NCBI GenBank assembly: GCA_003159675.1
Contig: PLQC01000045.1
Span: 1-42,221 of the forward strand
DNA from: Limisphaerales bacterium
GTDB lineage: Bacteria > Verrucomicrobiota > Verrucomicrobiia > Limisphaerales > BOG-1460
DNA length: 42,221 bases
Direction of reading: 5' to 3'
Below, one piece after another: positions 27,142 to 34,101 of this stretch. The notes beneath the pieces were generated by a model. It searched no databases, was not told the origin of the DNA, and saw only the letters and a list, made by a program, of their open reading frames with translations. Each line of letters opens with the position of its first letter. The stretch's first letter is position 1. The position numbers were made by a program, and so were the translations under genes.

Positions 27142-27957
27142 ATGAAAGGAAACACCGAAAAACCCCGACGCTCAGGAGCAGCAGCAGCATTCGTTCACAG
27201 GAGGTTGGCCTCTGGTCACGTAGCCTTTCCGCTGCCGAATCTGGTCAAGGAAACGGGGTTGTCGGTGACGGCGGCAAGAAACCAGTTGCTGCGACTTGGC
27301 AATCGGGTAGTTCGAGTCTCGCGGATGCACCAGTTCTTCCTGATCGTCGGCCCGGAGCACATCGCCATGGGTGCTCCCCCCGTTGCGTGGTGGCTCGATG
27401 ACTACTTCAACTGGCTGGGCCATCCCTACTATCTGGCACTTCAATCGGCTGCTGGGACTTACGGCTCCACTCCCCAAGCTCTCCAGGTGACGCAGGTAAT
27501 GACCGACAGTCCACGGCGGCAGATCACAATAGGCCGTCTCCAGGTCCGGTTCTTTGTCAAACGCGGTATTGACCGAACCCCAACACAGCCCCTGACGAAC
27601 GCCTATGCGCCGCTGCGGGTCAGCACGCCCGAGGCGACGGCGTTCGACCTGGTCCGGTATGCATCGCGGACTGGGGGAATCGGGCGTGCGGTTGAGACAC
27701 TCTCCCCGCTGCTGCCGCTCATGCGTGTCCCCGACATGAAACGTGTGCTGGAAGCCGAAAACGAGACGAGCACCGCGCAAAGACTCGGATATATTATCGA
27801 GAGGACCGGCAGCGCGAAGCTGGTCGAAGCCATTCAGGACTGGCTCCCGTCGCCGCTTCCTTTAATCCCGCTCGTCCCAACGAAGGCCAACCTAACCACC
27901 GCACCCGTGATCGCACGCTGGCGGATTCTCAACAACTCGGGTGAATCTGGACTATGA
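27142..27957 (+). CDS. abiEi: AbiEi-type antitoxin / transcriptional autorepressor
   Basis: About 271 residues. The first helices carry a winged-helix DNA-binding domain (LASGHVAFPLPNLVKETGLS, then VTAARNQLLRLGNRVVRV). The C-terminal antitoxin domain includes WWLDDYFNWLGHPYYLALQS, STPEATAFDLVRYASRTGGI and RLGYIIERTG. In type IV AbiE systems this protein represses the operon and counteracts the nucleotidyltransferase AbiEii. Its stop overlaps the abiEii start by 4 nt (ATGA). The start is chosen at the ATG giving MKGNTEKPRR. An in-frame ATG at 27115 lies inside the inverted repeat and is the alternative. The open frame extends further up only because it shadows the helicase gene. Confidence 0.88.
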   Translation: MKGNTEKPRRSGAAAAFVHRRLASGHVAFPLPNLVKETGLSVTAARNQLLRLGNRVVRVSRMHQFFLIVGPEHIAMGAPPVAWWLDDYFNWLGHPYYLALQSAAGTYGSTPQALQVTQVMTDSPRRQITIGRLQVRFFVKRGIDRTPTQPLTNAYAPLRVSTPEATAFDLVRYASRTGGIGRAVETLSPLLPLMRVPDMKRVLEAENETSTAQRLGYIIERTGSAKLVEAIQDWLPSPLPLIPLVPTKANLTTAPVIARWRILNNSGESGL

Positions 27958-28799
27958 CTCCTCTCACCCGCCGGGACGTCCTCGCCCATCAAGCTCTTGT
28001 TCCGTGGCCCAGCCAACGCCAGGTCGAGCAAGATCTACTCCTGTGCCGCGCGATGCAGGCGCTGTTCAACGACCGATTCCTTCGCAGCCAAATCGCCATG
28101 CGCGGCGGCACGCTGCTGCACAAGGTTCATCTTGCACCTCCTTCACGTTATAGCGAGGACATTGACCTGGTTGTGTTTGGGGACAGGCCGGAAGACCACA
28201 TCCGCAGGGCCATCCGGCGGGTCTTGAGTGATGTGCTGGGCACACCGAAGACCTCGGCATGGGGCGCCATCACTCTGGCAGTCCGCAATTCCGTGAAACC
28301 TTCCCGGGTGTTGCGGATGACGTACTCCCTTTCATCAATCAGCGAGCCGGGGACGACGCTGGACATTGTGGTCGAGGCAAACATGACCGAGCGCACACCG
28401 CATCGCCCCATCGTGGAGATTCCCTTCGAGTTCGCATTCCGGGATGCGACGGTCAAGGCGCTGATCAATGGCTACGACATCCACGAGATGCTCGGCACCA
28501 AGATGCGCGCACTGTTCCAGCGCAGGCGAGGACGAGACCTCTTTGATTTATATTGGGCGCTGACGCTGGCCCGTCCACGAGTCGATCCCGCCGCAATTAT
28601 CGAGTCGTTCCAGCATTACCTCCAGCAGGAACGCAGCTCGGCAGGACGCGCAGAGTTCGTGGAGATCCTGGAGTCGCACCTTGCCGACCGCGGCTTCTGC
28701 TCCGACATGGATCAACTCCTTCGCGTCGGCGCCGAATACGATCCGCAGAAAGCTGGGGCCTTCGTAAAGGCAAAGCTGCTGAGTCTGCTGCCCAAATGA
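27954..28799 (+). CDS. abiEii: AbiEii-type nucleotidyltransferase toxin
   Basis: A 281-residue DNA polymerase-beta-like nucleotidyltransferase of the AbiEii family. These toxins inhibit growth during phage infection; the related MenT toxins modify tRNA 3' ends. The core motif AMRGGTLLHKVHLAPPSRYS is followed by EDIDLVVF, giving the GG pair (51-52) and metal-binding D69 and D71. Further family segments are VKALINGYDIHEMLGTKMRA and RGRDLFDLYWAL. All key residues appear intact. It is translationally coupled to the antitoxin gene and ends 48 bp before the attachment site of the integrated element, so it lies just outside that element. Confidence 0.92.
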   Translation: MTPLTRRDVLAHQALVPWPSQRQVEQDLLLCRAMQALFNDRFLRSQIAMRGGTLLHKVHLAPPSRYSEDIDLVVFGDRPEDHIRRAIRRVLSDVLGTPKTSAWGAITLAVRNSVKPSRVLRMTYSLSSISEPGTTLDIVVEANMTERTPHRPIVEIPFEFAFRDATVKALINGYDIHEMLGTKMRALFQRRRGRDLFDLYWALTLARPRVDPAAIIESFQHYLQQERSSAGRAEFVEILESHLADRGFCSDMDQLLRVGAEYDPQKAGAFVKAKLLSLLPK

Positions 28800-28847
28800 C
28801 TTGATTCCAGAGGGTTACAAAAGTGGTGAAATAAGTTCGGGTTTAAA

Positions 28848-28880
28848 GGAAATTGGCTCCAGAGGTAGGGCTCGAACCTA
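28848..28880. other. attachment site (left), duplicate of the tRNA-Asn 3' end
   Basis: A 33-bp stretch identical to 41966-41998, covering the encoded CCA, discriminator, acceptor 3' strand and most of the T-arm of the tRNA-Asn gene on the minus strand. After CGAACCTA the two copies diverge at once. This is the pattern left by tyrosine-integrase insertion into a tRNA 3' end. Confidence 0.92.
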
Positions 28881-29549
28881 TGTTAGGGGTCTCCGGCTGG
28901 TTGCTACTTGTTATGTCTGGTTGTGTTTGCATGACAATACCTATACGCGCAATGCCCCGTAATTGCAAGGCATTTCTGCCATCTACCCATAAGCAGACGC
29001 AAGAAAACCTTTGGGAATGTTTGGGGCTCACGGAGGGCTTTGGGGAATGTTTGGTGAATAGATAACCGGGCAGAATGTTGGGGGAACCTTTGGGGCCATG
29101 CTGCGCGCCAAAAACGCTACAAACCACCCCACCTACTTGTGCCTCGTTGCGCCTTCTTGCGAATCCGATGCCGCCCCACCCCACCCCGACATGCCGACGC
29201 CTCGTCACCCGGCCCGTATCGGCGTCGCCCTGCGCGCTGGCTTGGCCCCCTGCGGCGTTTCGGCTTCGGGTGGGGGAATATGCCGGAATGAAGCGCGGCG
29301 TGTTGTGGCGCGTTTTAAACGATGGGAGGCTCTCGGTCCAGGACCTCGCGCACCAGTTGCCTAGTCCTGCGGCGATTTCGGAGGTGGAAGCCCCCCCGCC
29401 ATAGCACCCCCGCTGAATCCAGACCCGCCAGCCCGGCACAGCCTCCAGGCCCGTTCTTGCTGGTTCCTATTACATTTTGATTGAATGGGAAAGCTGGCCG
29501 GTGATATAAGCCGATCTGGCGGTTAAACCATAAAACACAATAAACTCTT
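28881..29549. other. left end of the element, non-coding apart from integrase arm sites
   Basis: About 670 bp between the left attachment core and the PEP-CTERM gene. It contains the repeated arm-like motifs at 29010-29095. Short open frames on both strands show no family resemblance and skewed composition, so none is called. Confidence 0.5.
29010..29095. promoter_or_regulatory. candidate integrase arm-type sites, left end
   Basis: The motif TTTGGG(G)AATGTTTGG appears at 29010-29026 and 29039-29054. A degenerate third copy (GAATGTTGGGGGAACCTTTG) covers 29073-29092. The 29039-29054 copy is identical over 16 bp to one at 41920-41935 beside the right core, as expected for repeated arm sites bound by the integrase N-terminal domain. 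Confidence 0.6.
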
Positions 29550-30410
29550 ATGATCACAATTAATCCATTCAAAACCACAGCATTGCTCCTCGTCAGTCTC
29601 AGCGTTCAACTGGCCGGACAGGCTCAAGTCTATCAACTGTCCACGCCTATCAGCGGCAGCATGACGATGGACATGACTGACCTTGCGGGGCCTACAGGTT
29701 CCTCGGGAAGCACCGTGTTTACGCTCAATAGTCTAACCGAGACGGTATATATCGACCCTGTGGCCGAAACCATACGTCAGGTCGGCTCCATTTCTGTTGC
29801 ACCATCAGGTCAAGATATCGTCATTAACGAAACACAACAGGCCCCGAGCCCGTTCCCAAATCCGCCGCATGCTGCTCCGGGTTCCATAACGATTTACGTC
29901 GCTCCCAGCGGCGGCAACATCATGAGTTTCGACACCGGCCCCCAACCCGTCACGTGGAATAGCGCATCTCAGAATTACACCTTCGACGGGACCATTTACA
30001 GCTTTCTTACGCCCATCAGTGCTTCATACTCATTGGTAACGGGCGGTCAGACCTACTCAGGAACAGTCAGCTATACTTTGGCTTTTAATGGCCAAGGAAC
30101 CACCTCGTATTCTTTTGGACAATTGGATACAGGGAGTTACCCGACAGCGATCTCGCTTAACGGTCTTGGGAATGGTTACGAAGGTGGCGTGTTTAGCAGT
30201 CAGCCGAGTGTGGTGGCCGATGTTACCGCGGCCAACGGCTTCCACATGGAGCTTAACCCTGGTACGGCCGGTATCTCTTATGCAGCCGATTACCTTAATT
30301 GGAGCTGTAATCAACCGGTCACTGCGTATCTTGTGCCCGAACCTGCTTCCGTTTCGGTGCTCGGCGTCGGCGCGCTTGCATTGGCCTTTTTGCGCCGTCG
30401 TCAGGTTTAG
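29550..30410 (+). CDS. PEP-CTERM sorting-signal surface protein
   Basis: A 286-residue exported protein. A signal peptide (TTALLLVSLSVQLAGQAQA-like, cleavage near residue 25) is followed by a Ser/Thr/Gly-rich beta-type body. It ends in a PEP-CTERM signal: VPEP, a hydrophobic helix SVSVLGVGALALAFL, and the basic tail RRRQV. Exosortase (EpsH-type) would cleave this signal and help place the protein at the cell surface. The body resembles no named domain. It lies inside the integrated element, alone on the plus strand, and is cargo unrelated to packaging or replication. Confidence 0.85.
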   Translation: MITINPFKTTALLLVSLSVQLAGQAQVYQLSTPISGSMTMDMTDLAGPTGSSGSTVFTLNSLTETVYIDPVAETIRQVGSISVAPSGQDIVINETQQAPSPFPNPPHAAPGSITIYVAPSGGNIMSFDTGPQPVTWNSASQNYTFDGTIYSFLTPISASYSLVTGGQTYSGTVSYTLAFNGQGTTSYSFGQLDTGSYPTAISLNGLGNGYEGGVFSSQPSVVADVTAANGFHMELNPGTAGISYAADYLNWSCNQPVTAYLVPEPASVSVLGVGALALAFLRRRQV

Positions 30411-30598
30411 TCGATGACTCCTTAACACCACTCCGACCAACGAGCGGCAGCACTTATTAGTCGTTGTCCTTGCGCGCTGGTTTCGCGCCAGGGCCGTGTT
30501 CCGGGTGCGGGTGCGTCACAATATGTGCCGGATCGGATATGCGGCGAGGTGTGGGGCGTTTTAAGCGCGAGCCTTGCGGACGCGGTAGTGCCGGGGCA

Positions 30599-30862
30599 TC
30601 GAACGAGGATGTGGCCTACCCGGAACGATTCGCCCAGCAGGCCTTGGGGCACAATTCCAAGGCGGTGCATCACGCCTACTCGAAACACGCGGAAGTCACT
30701 GTGCCGTCGCTGGATGATTGGGAGAAGGATTGGCAGAAGAACCCGCAGGGCGTGGCGAAACCGAAGCTGCTGCCAGTGGATTTCCGGTCGCGACATGATA
30801 ACGTGAGCAGCGCTGATGGCGAAATGCCGGTGGTGGACGTGGTTCAAGCGGTGGCAGGGTGA
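30599..30862 (+). pseudogene. C-terminal remnant of a second tyrosine integrase
   Basis: About 88 residues match the end of a phage-type tyrosine recombinase: AQQALGHNSKAVHHAYSKHA contains the GH box and the catalytic tyrosine (HHAYSK), followed by VPSLDDWEKDWQKNP. The conserved part begins near NEDVAYPERF; upstream sequence in the same frame is unrelated and Cys-rich, so the core-binding domain and first catalytic residues are lost. It points to an earlier element at or near this site. Confidence 0.7.
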
Positions 30863-30990
30863 CCCGTGCAGGAATCGTCTTCACCAATGACAGCGCCACC
30901 GGTTGGCGATGTTTCGTGTATAGACCCGGAGTTGGGTGTTGATCAAAGATTCCTTGACTTGACATATGAATCGAGTCGAAAACTGGTGCA

Positions 30991-31179
30991 ATGCATATGA
31001 AGGCGAACGATACGGTAAAATATTCGAAGCCGGTTGATGAGGAGGAGGCTAAGCTGCGGTTTACTTTGCTGCGGGATCCAGAAAAGGGGCGCGTGGATAT
31101 TCAGCTTAACTGCGATTACCGCATCAAGCCCGTTGAAACGGTTGAGGTCGGGGAGGTTGAGCTAGCCAACGACCCGTAA
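30991..31179 (+). CDS. small hypothetical protein
   Basis: A 62-residue acidic protein with normal amino-acid composition (EEEAKLRFTLLRDPEKGRVD and on to VEVGEVELANDP), probably a small beta protein. An in-frame ATG two codons later is equally possible as start. It ends 22 bp before, and converges on, the GIY-YIG nuclease gene. No family is recognised. A small control or anti-restriction protein is conceivable from position only. Confidence 0.45.
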   Translation: MHMKANDTVKYSKPVDEEEAKLRFTLLRDPEKGRVDIQLNCDYRIKPVETVEVGEVELANDP

Positions 31180-31201
31180 GGTTCCGGTGGCGGAAGTCTG
31201 G

Positions 31202-31930
31202 CTAGTCTTCGCCCTGGTCGTCTGTGCCTTTGGGAAAGTCCTTCAGGCGCTTTTCGGCGAGACGTTCCAAACGCTTGGCCTGTGTCAGGAGGGTTGTGCG
31301 GAGACCTCGTTTGACATTGCGCTCGCTTATTCTGCGAGCGAGGCTGGCGATCGTGCTTGCGCGCCTGGCGATTCGGACGTCGGGGTGTTTCCGCTGCGGA
31401 TAAATGCTCTCAGGTATGATGCGCCTTGAGTAGGACTTGGGAAGATCGATCACCTCGGTCTGCCGTGGGGGTTTTTCGTTCAGAACCGCGCCAAGCTTTG
31501 ACTCGCGGACGACCTTTTCAAAGACGGTGAACTCGGCTCGGTCGAGGTGGTCACGATGGCTCTCCTTGTCCATGTCGGAAAGGTCCAGCGGCCACACCCG
31601 AATTTCGGCGACCTCGAAGGGGTCGAGGACGTTCATGGCGACTGCGTCGGTTCGCTGGTTGGTTAGGTGGCGTCCGATTCTGCTGCCGAGACCTTCAAAG
31701 GTCTGTCCAACGTAGATTGGTTCGCCGTCGTAGTCGTAAAATGCGTAAACGCCCCATTGGTTGTTGCCGATGCGCCGCCCATTATCGTCCAGAGTCTTAA
31801 AGAAGGCGTCTATTTCTTTGCGGATGATGGTAACGTCAGCCGGTGGGCCCAGGTGCGTTCCATCAGCGGCGGGGTGTTTTGCGGTAGGTGACGACGACTT
31901 CTGCGAGTTTTTCGAGTTTTTCTTGGGCAT
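31202..31930 (-). CDS. GIY-YIG nuclease, probable restriction endonuclease of the cassette
   Basis: A 242-residue protein with a GIY-YIG nuclease domain. GVYAFYDYDGEPIYVGQTFE gives the GVY (60-62) and YVG (73-75) motifs, R84 or R87 in GLGSRIGRHL is the likely catalytic Arg, and the metal-binding Glu lies in DRAEFTVFEKV (E133 or E138). The C-terminal third is Arg/Lys-rich and may bind DNA. It directly follows a C5-cytosine methyltransferase gene, as in R-M systems such as Eco29kI, whose endonuclease is also GIY-YIG. The ATG start lies 68 nt inside the methyltransferase gene. The first 22 residues are Ser/Lys-rich, so a downstream non-ATG start is possible. Confidence 0.8.
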   Translation of the reverse strand: MPKKNSKNSQKSSSPTAKHPAADGTHLGPPADVTIIRKEIDAFFKTLDDNGRRIGNNQWGVYAFYDYDGEPIYVGQTFEGLGSRIGRHLTNQRTDAVAMNVLDPFEVAEIRVWPLDLSDMDKESHRDHLDRAEFTVFEKVVRESKLGAVLNEKPPRQTEVIDLPKSYSRRIIPESIYPQRKHPDVRIARRASTIASLARRISERNVKRGLRTTLLTQAKRLERLAEKRLKDFPKGTDDQGED

Positions 31931-33038
31931 ACTCTTCCATCCAGACGGGGGTTAAGTAATTGCGAGCGATCCATTCGATGACGGGCACGCAGACGGCGTC
32001 ACCGAAGCCGAACAGGGCTTGGTTGATGGGGACTTTGAGGGTGAAGTCGTCGGCACCCATGAGGCGGGCACACTCGCGCGGCGTCAGGAGGCGGACAACA
32101 AAGCGGCCTTTGCCGGCAGCAAAAAGAATCTGACGACCACTCCCGCCTCGGGGCGTTCGGAGACAGCCGGCGATGCCGTCGGTGCGGAGTTCGGCCATGG
32201 ACTGGCCGTTGCGAACGCGCCGGAAGACCGTCCCGTAACTGGTGCGGTTGCCTGCGATCATCTTGTCTGCCTGGGTGCGGTGCTTCTGGCTCATCTGTTT
32301 GAGCAGGTAGTCGCACCGCTCGCGGCTCCACCACATTTGGGAATTCGGGGAGAGGTTTTCCAAAATCTCGTCCAACCGCTTGGTGGAGGTGGGCAGCGGG
32401 GGCAGCTTGCGAATGCGCCAGTTGATGTCGGGATTCCAGATGATGAAATCAGCCAGGGCAGCCGGTCTGCTGTCGCTTTCGTAAAACCTGGGCGAGTCGT
32501 TCAGGGCAGAAACATCTTTGGTTTTCTGGCCGATGACGAAGAGCCTCTGGCGGCTTTGGGGCACGAAACGAAGGGCGTCGATGATGAAGGCGTCAACCGC
32601 GTAACCGAGACGGTTCAGCGCGAGGAGAGCGTCGCGGAAGTCGTTGCCGTCACATGAGGTGAGAAAGCCGGTGACATTTTCAAGAAGGATAATTGGGGGG
32701 CGGCGGGGACCCATTTTGGTGAGGACCTCGACAAATCCCCAAAAGGCGGACGACTGCGCGCCTTCGAGGCCCTTGCGGGCACCCGCGAGGGATAGGTCGT
32801 TGCAGGGGAAAGATGCGGTGGCAAGGGCGACGGTGGGCACAGCGGCGGCGTCCAGTTTGTGAACGTCGCCCACGACGAACTCGCCGGTGTCACCAAAGTG
32901 GTCTCGATACATCTTCCACTTGTCTTCGTCAATGTCGTTGGCAAAGGCGATGCGCCAGCCGGCATTCTCCAAGCCGATGCGCATCAGGCCGATGCCGGCG
33001 AAGAATTCGGCGAATGTCTTTTCCACTGGTTGGCTCAT
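31863..33038 (-). CDS. DNA (cytosine-5-)-methyltransferase
   Basis: A 391-residue type II modification enzyme that transfers methyl from S-adenosylmethionine to cytosine C5. The motifs are in order: FAEFFAGIGLMRIGLENAGW (I), SFPCNDLSLAG with nucleophile C79 (IV), LLENVTGFL (VI), PQSRQRLFVIG (VIII), LLTPRECARLMGADDF (IX) and FGDAVCVPVIEWIA (X, with D for the usual N). A target-recognition region lies between VIII and IX. The ATG start is chosen because it overlaps the vsr stop by 4 nt (ATGA); the frame runs 32 codons further upstream only as a shadow of vsr. The target sequence cannot be read from the protein. Confidence 0.95.
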   Translation of the reverse strand: MSQPVEKTFAEFFAGIGLMRIGLENAGWRIAFANDIDEDKWKMYRDHFGDTGEFVVGDVHKLDAAAVPTVALATASFPCNDLSLAGARKGLEGAQSSAFWGFVEVLTKMGPRRPPIILLENVTGFLTSCDGNDFRDALLALNRLGYAVDAFIIDALRFVPQSRQRLFVIGQKTKDVSALNDSPRFYESDSRPAALADFIIWNPDINWRIRKLPPLPTSTKRLDEILENLSPNSQMWWSRERCDYLLKQMSQKHRTQADKMIAGNRTSYGTVFRRVRNGQSMAELRTDGIAGCLRTPRGGSGRQILFAAGKGRFVVRLLTPRECARLMGADDFTLKVPINQALFGFGDAVCVPVIEWIARNYLTPVWMEEYAQEKLEKLAEVVVTYRKTPRR

Positions 33039-33475
33039 GTTCCGGACAGATGTTTGCACTGAGTCCACGCCGCATTCAACTCGGAAGAGATGCGAGTTGC
33101 AACAACATCTGGAGCGCACAGGGAATGTCCCCATATGCGAAGGACCCTCCAGCCTGCCTTACGCAATAACCGCGTGGCCCGTTGGTCACGTACGACATTG
33201 CCGGCAATTTTGGCTTTCCAGTATGTACGATTGTCGCGGGGCATACGACAGTGCCAGCGGCAGCCATGCCAGAAGCAACCGTCCACGAACACAGCTATGT
33301 GGACGCGGGGGAAGATGAAGTCGGGGCGACCGGGGAGCGGCTGGTGGCGACGCCAGCCGGATATGCCGGCGGCGCGAAGGATGGAGACCAGCTTTAGCTC
33401 GGTGGCTTTGTTGCCACGAGACCGGATCGCGGCCATGACTTGCGAGCGCTGTTTCTTTGTGAAGATGTCTGGCAC
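33035..33475 (-). CDS. vsr: very short patch repair endonuclease
   Basis: A 146-residue Vsr endonuclease, which nicks next to T:G mismatches made by deamination of 5-methylcytosine and so protects sites methylated by its partner. The typical opening DIFTKKQRSQVMAAIRSRGN is followed by LPGRPDFIFPRVHIAVFVDG (catalytic D52), CFWHGC with further Cys/His for the structural zinc, and a C-terminal WRVLRIWGH. It is the first gene of the R-M cassette and is translationally coupled to the methyltransferase. Confidence 0.95.
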   Translation of the reverse strand: MPDIFTKKQRSQVMAAIRSRGNKATELKLVSILRAAGISGWRRHQPLPGRPDFIFPRVHIAVFVDGCFWHGCRWHCRMPRDNRTYWKAKIAGNVVRDQRATRLLRKAGWRVLRIWGHSLCAPDVVATRISSELNAAWTQCKHLSGT

Positions 33476-33908
33476 GGCTAGAGCTTAAAAGGTTTTGGAG
33501 GGCTTGTCAGCAGGGGTGATGGCGAGGGGGGGGGCTGGTGTCATGGACGTGATGCGTGCGCCAGCCGTTTTGCGACGAGAGCCGCGTTGGGTTCGCAGCT
33601 CATTTAGCGGAGAATTCAACGCCGCTTTGGTCGTACCATTCAATTCTGCGGAGTGACGAAACTTGGCTGCCGGAATGGAGCGGCAACCTGGCGGAGTGCA
33701 GCGGTGGCGCAGTTCGGTCGCGTGGGCGTCTTGGGGCAAGCCAGTCTTTCGGCTTACGGCGTCAAGCCAGTTGACGGAAAGTCTGGCGCGGGGGCGGGTG
33801 CAATTTCAGCGCGACGGAACGAGCGCACAAGAGGAACGAAGGCCAGGTTGACGCGGAATGTACGGAGCCAAGTTCGGTCACGACATGGGATCTGCAACAA
33901 AATGGAGC
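33476..33908. other. gap between vsr and the RadC remnant, no supported gene
   Basis: About 430 bp. An open frame at 33485-33739 on the minus strand (84 residues, Arg/Thr/Ala/Pro-rich) just upstream of vsr has no recognisable domain and composition unlike its neighbours, so it is not called as a gene. The promoter of the R-M cassette should lie here. Confidence 0.4.
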
Positions 33909-34095
33909 CTAGCTCCAGAAAAACCCCAGTTCGCGGAGTGATTTATGGGCGGGGCGGTCGGCGGTGGCTGTGCCCATGATGACGTGATCCAGCACTTCGA
34001 CTTTCAATAGCTGGCCGGCGCGGATTAAATCCCTTGTGATCTTGATGGCTCTGTTCCTTCCGCTCGCGTTGCTTTGTGCTGTCTCATGGTGCTCG
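33909..34095 (-). pseudogene. RadC/JAB-domain C-terminal remnant
   Basis: Reading the minus strand without requiring a start codon gives about 60 residues. They include HHETAQSNASGRNRAIKITR, then DLIRAGQLLKVEVLDHVIMG, and end in SLRELGFF-W-S before TAG at 33909-33911. This is the C-terminal end of RadC-family JAB/MPN proteins (TRdLIrAGqLLkievLDHVIiG...SLRE.G). The metal-binding HxHPSGDP loop is missing or degenerate (EHHETAQSNASG). The frame overlaps the end of the terminase large-subunit gene in another phase, so the N-terminal part has been deleted. Confidence 0.7.
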
Positions 34096-34101
34096 GCATA
34101 A

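Noticed and set aside
28843-29439. 198-residue minus-strand open frame ending in the left attachment site
   Set aside because: Its C-terminal SSPTSGAN stretch is just translated tRNA sequence, and the rest is unrelated low-complexity sequence.
33485-33739. 84-residue open frame on the minus strand just upstream of vsr
   Set aside because: Arg/Thr/Pro-rich, no recognisable fold and composition unlike neighbouring genes; position alone is not enough to call it.
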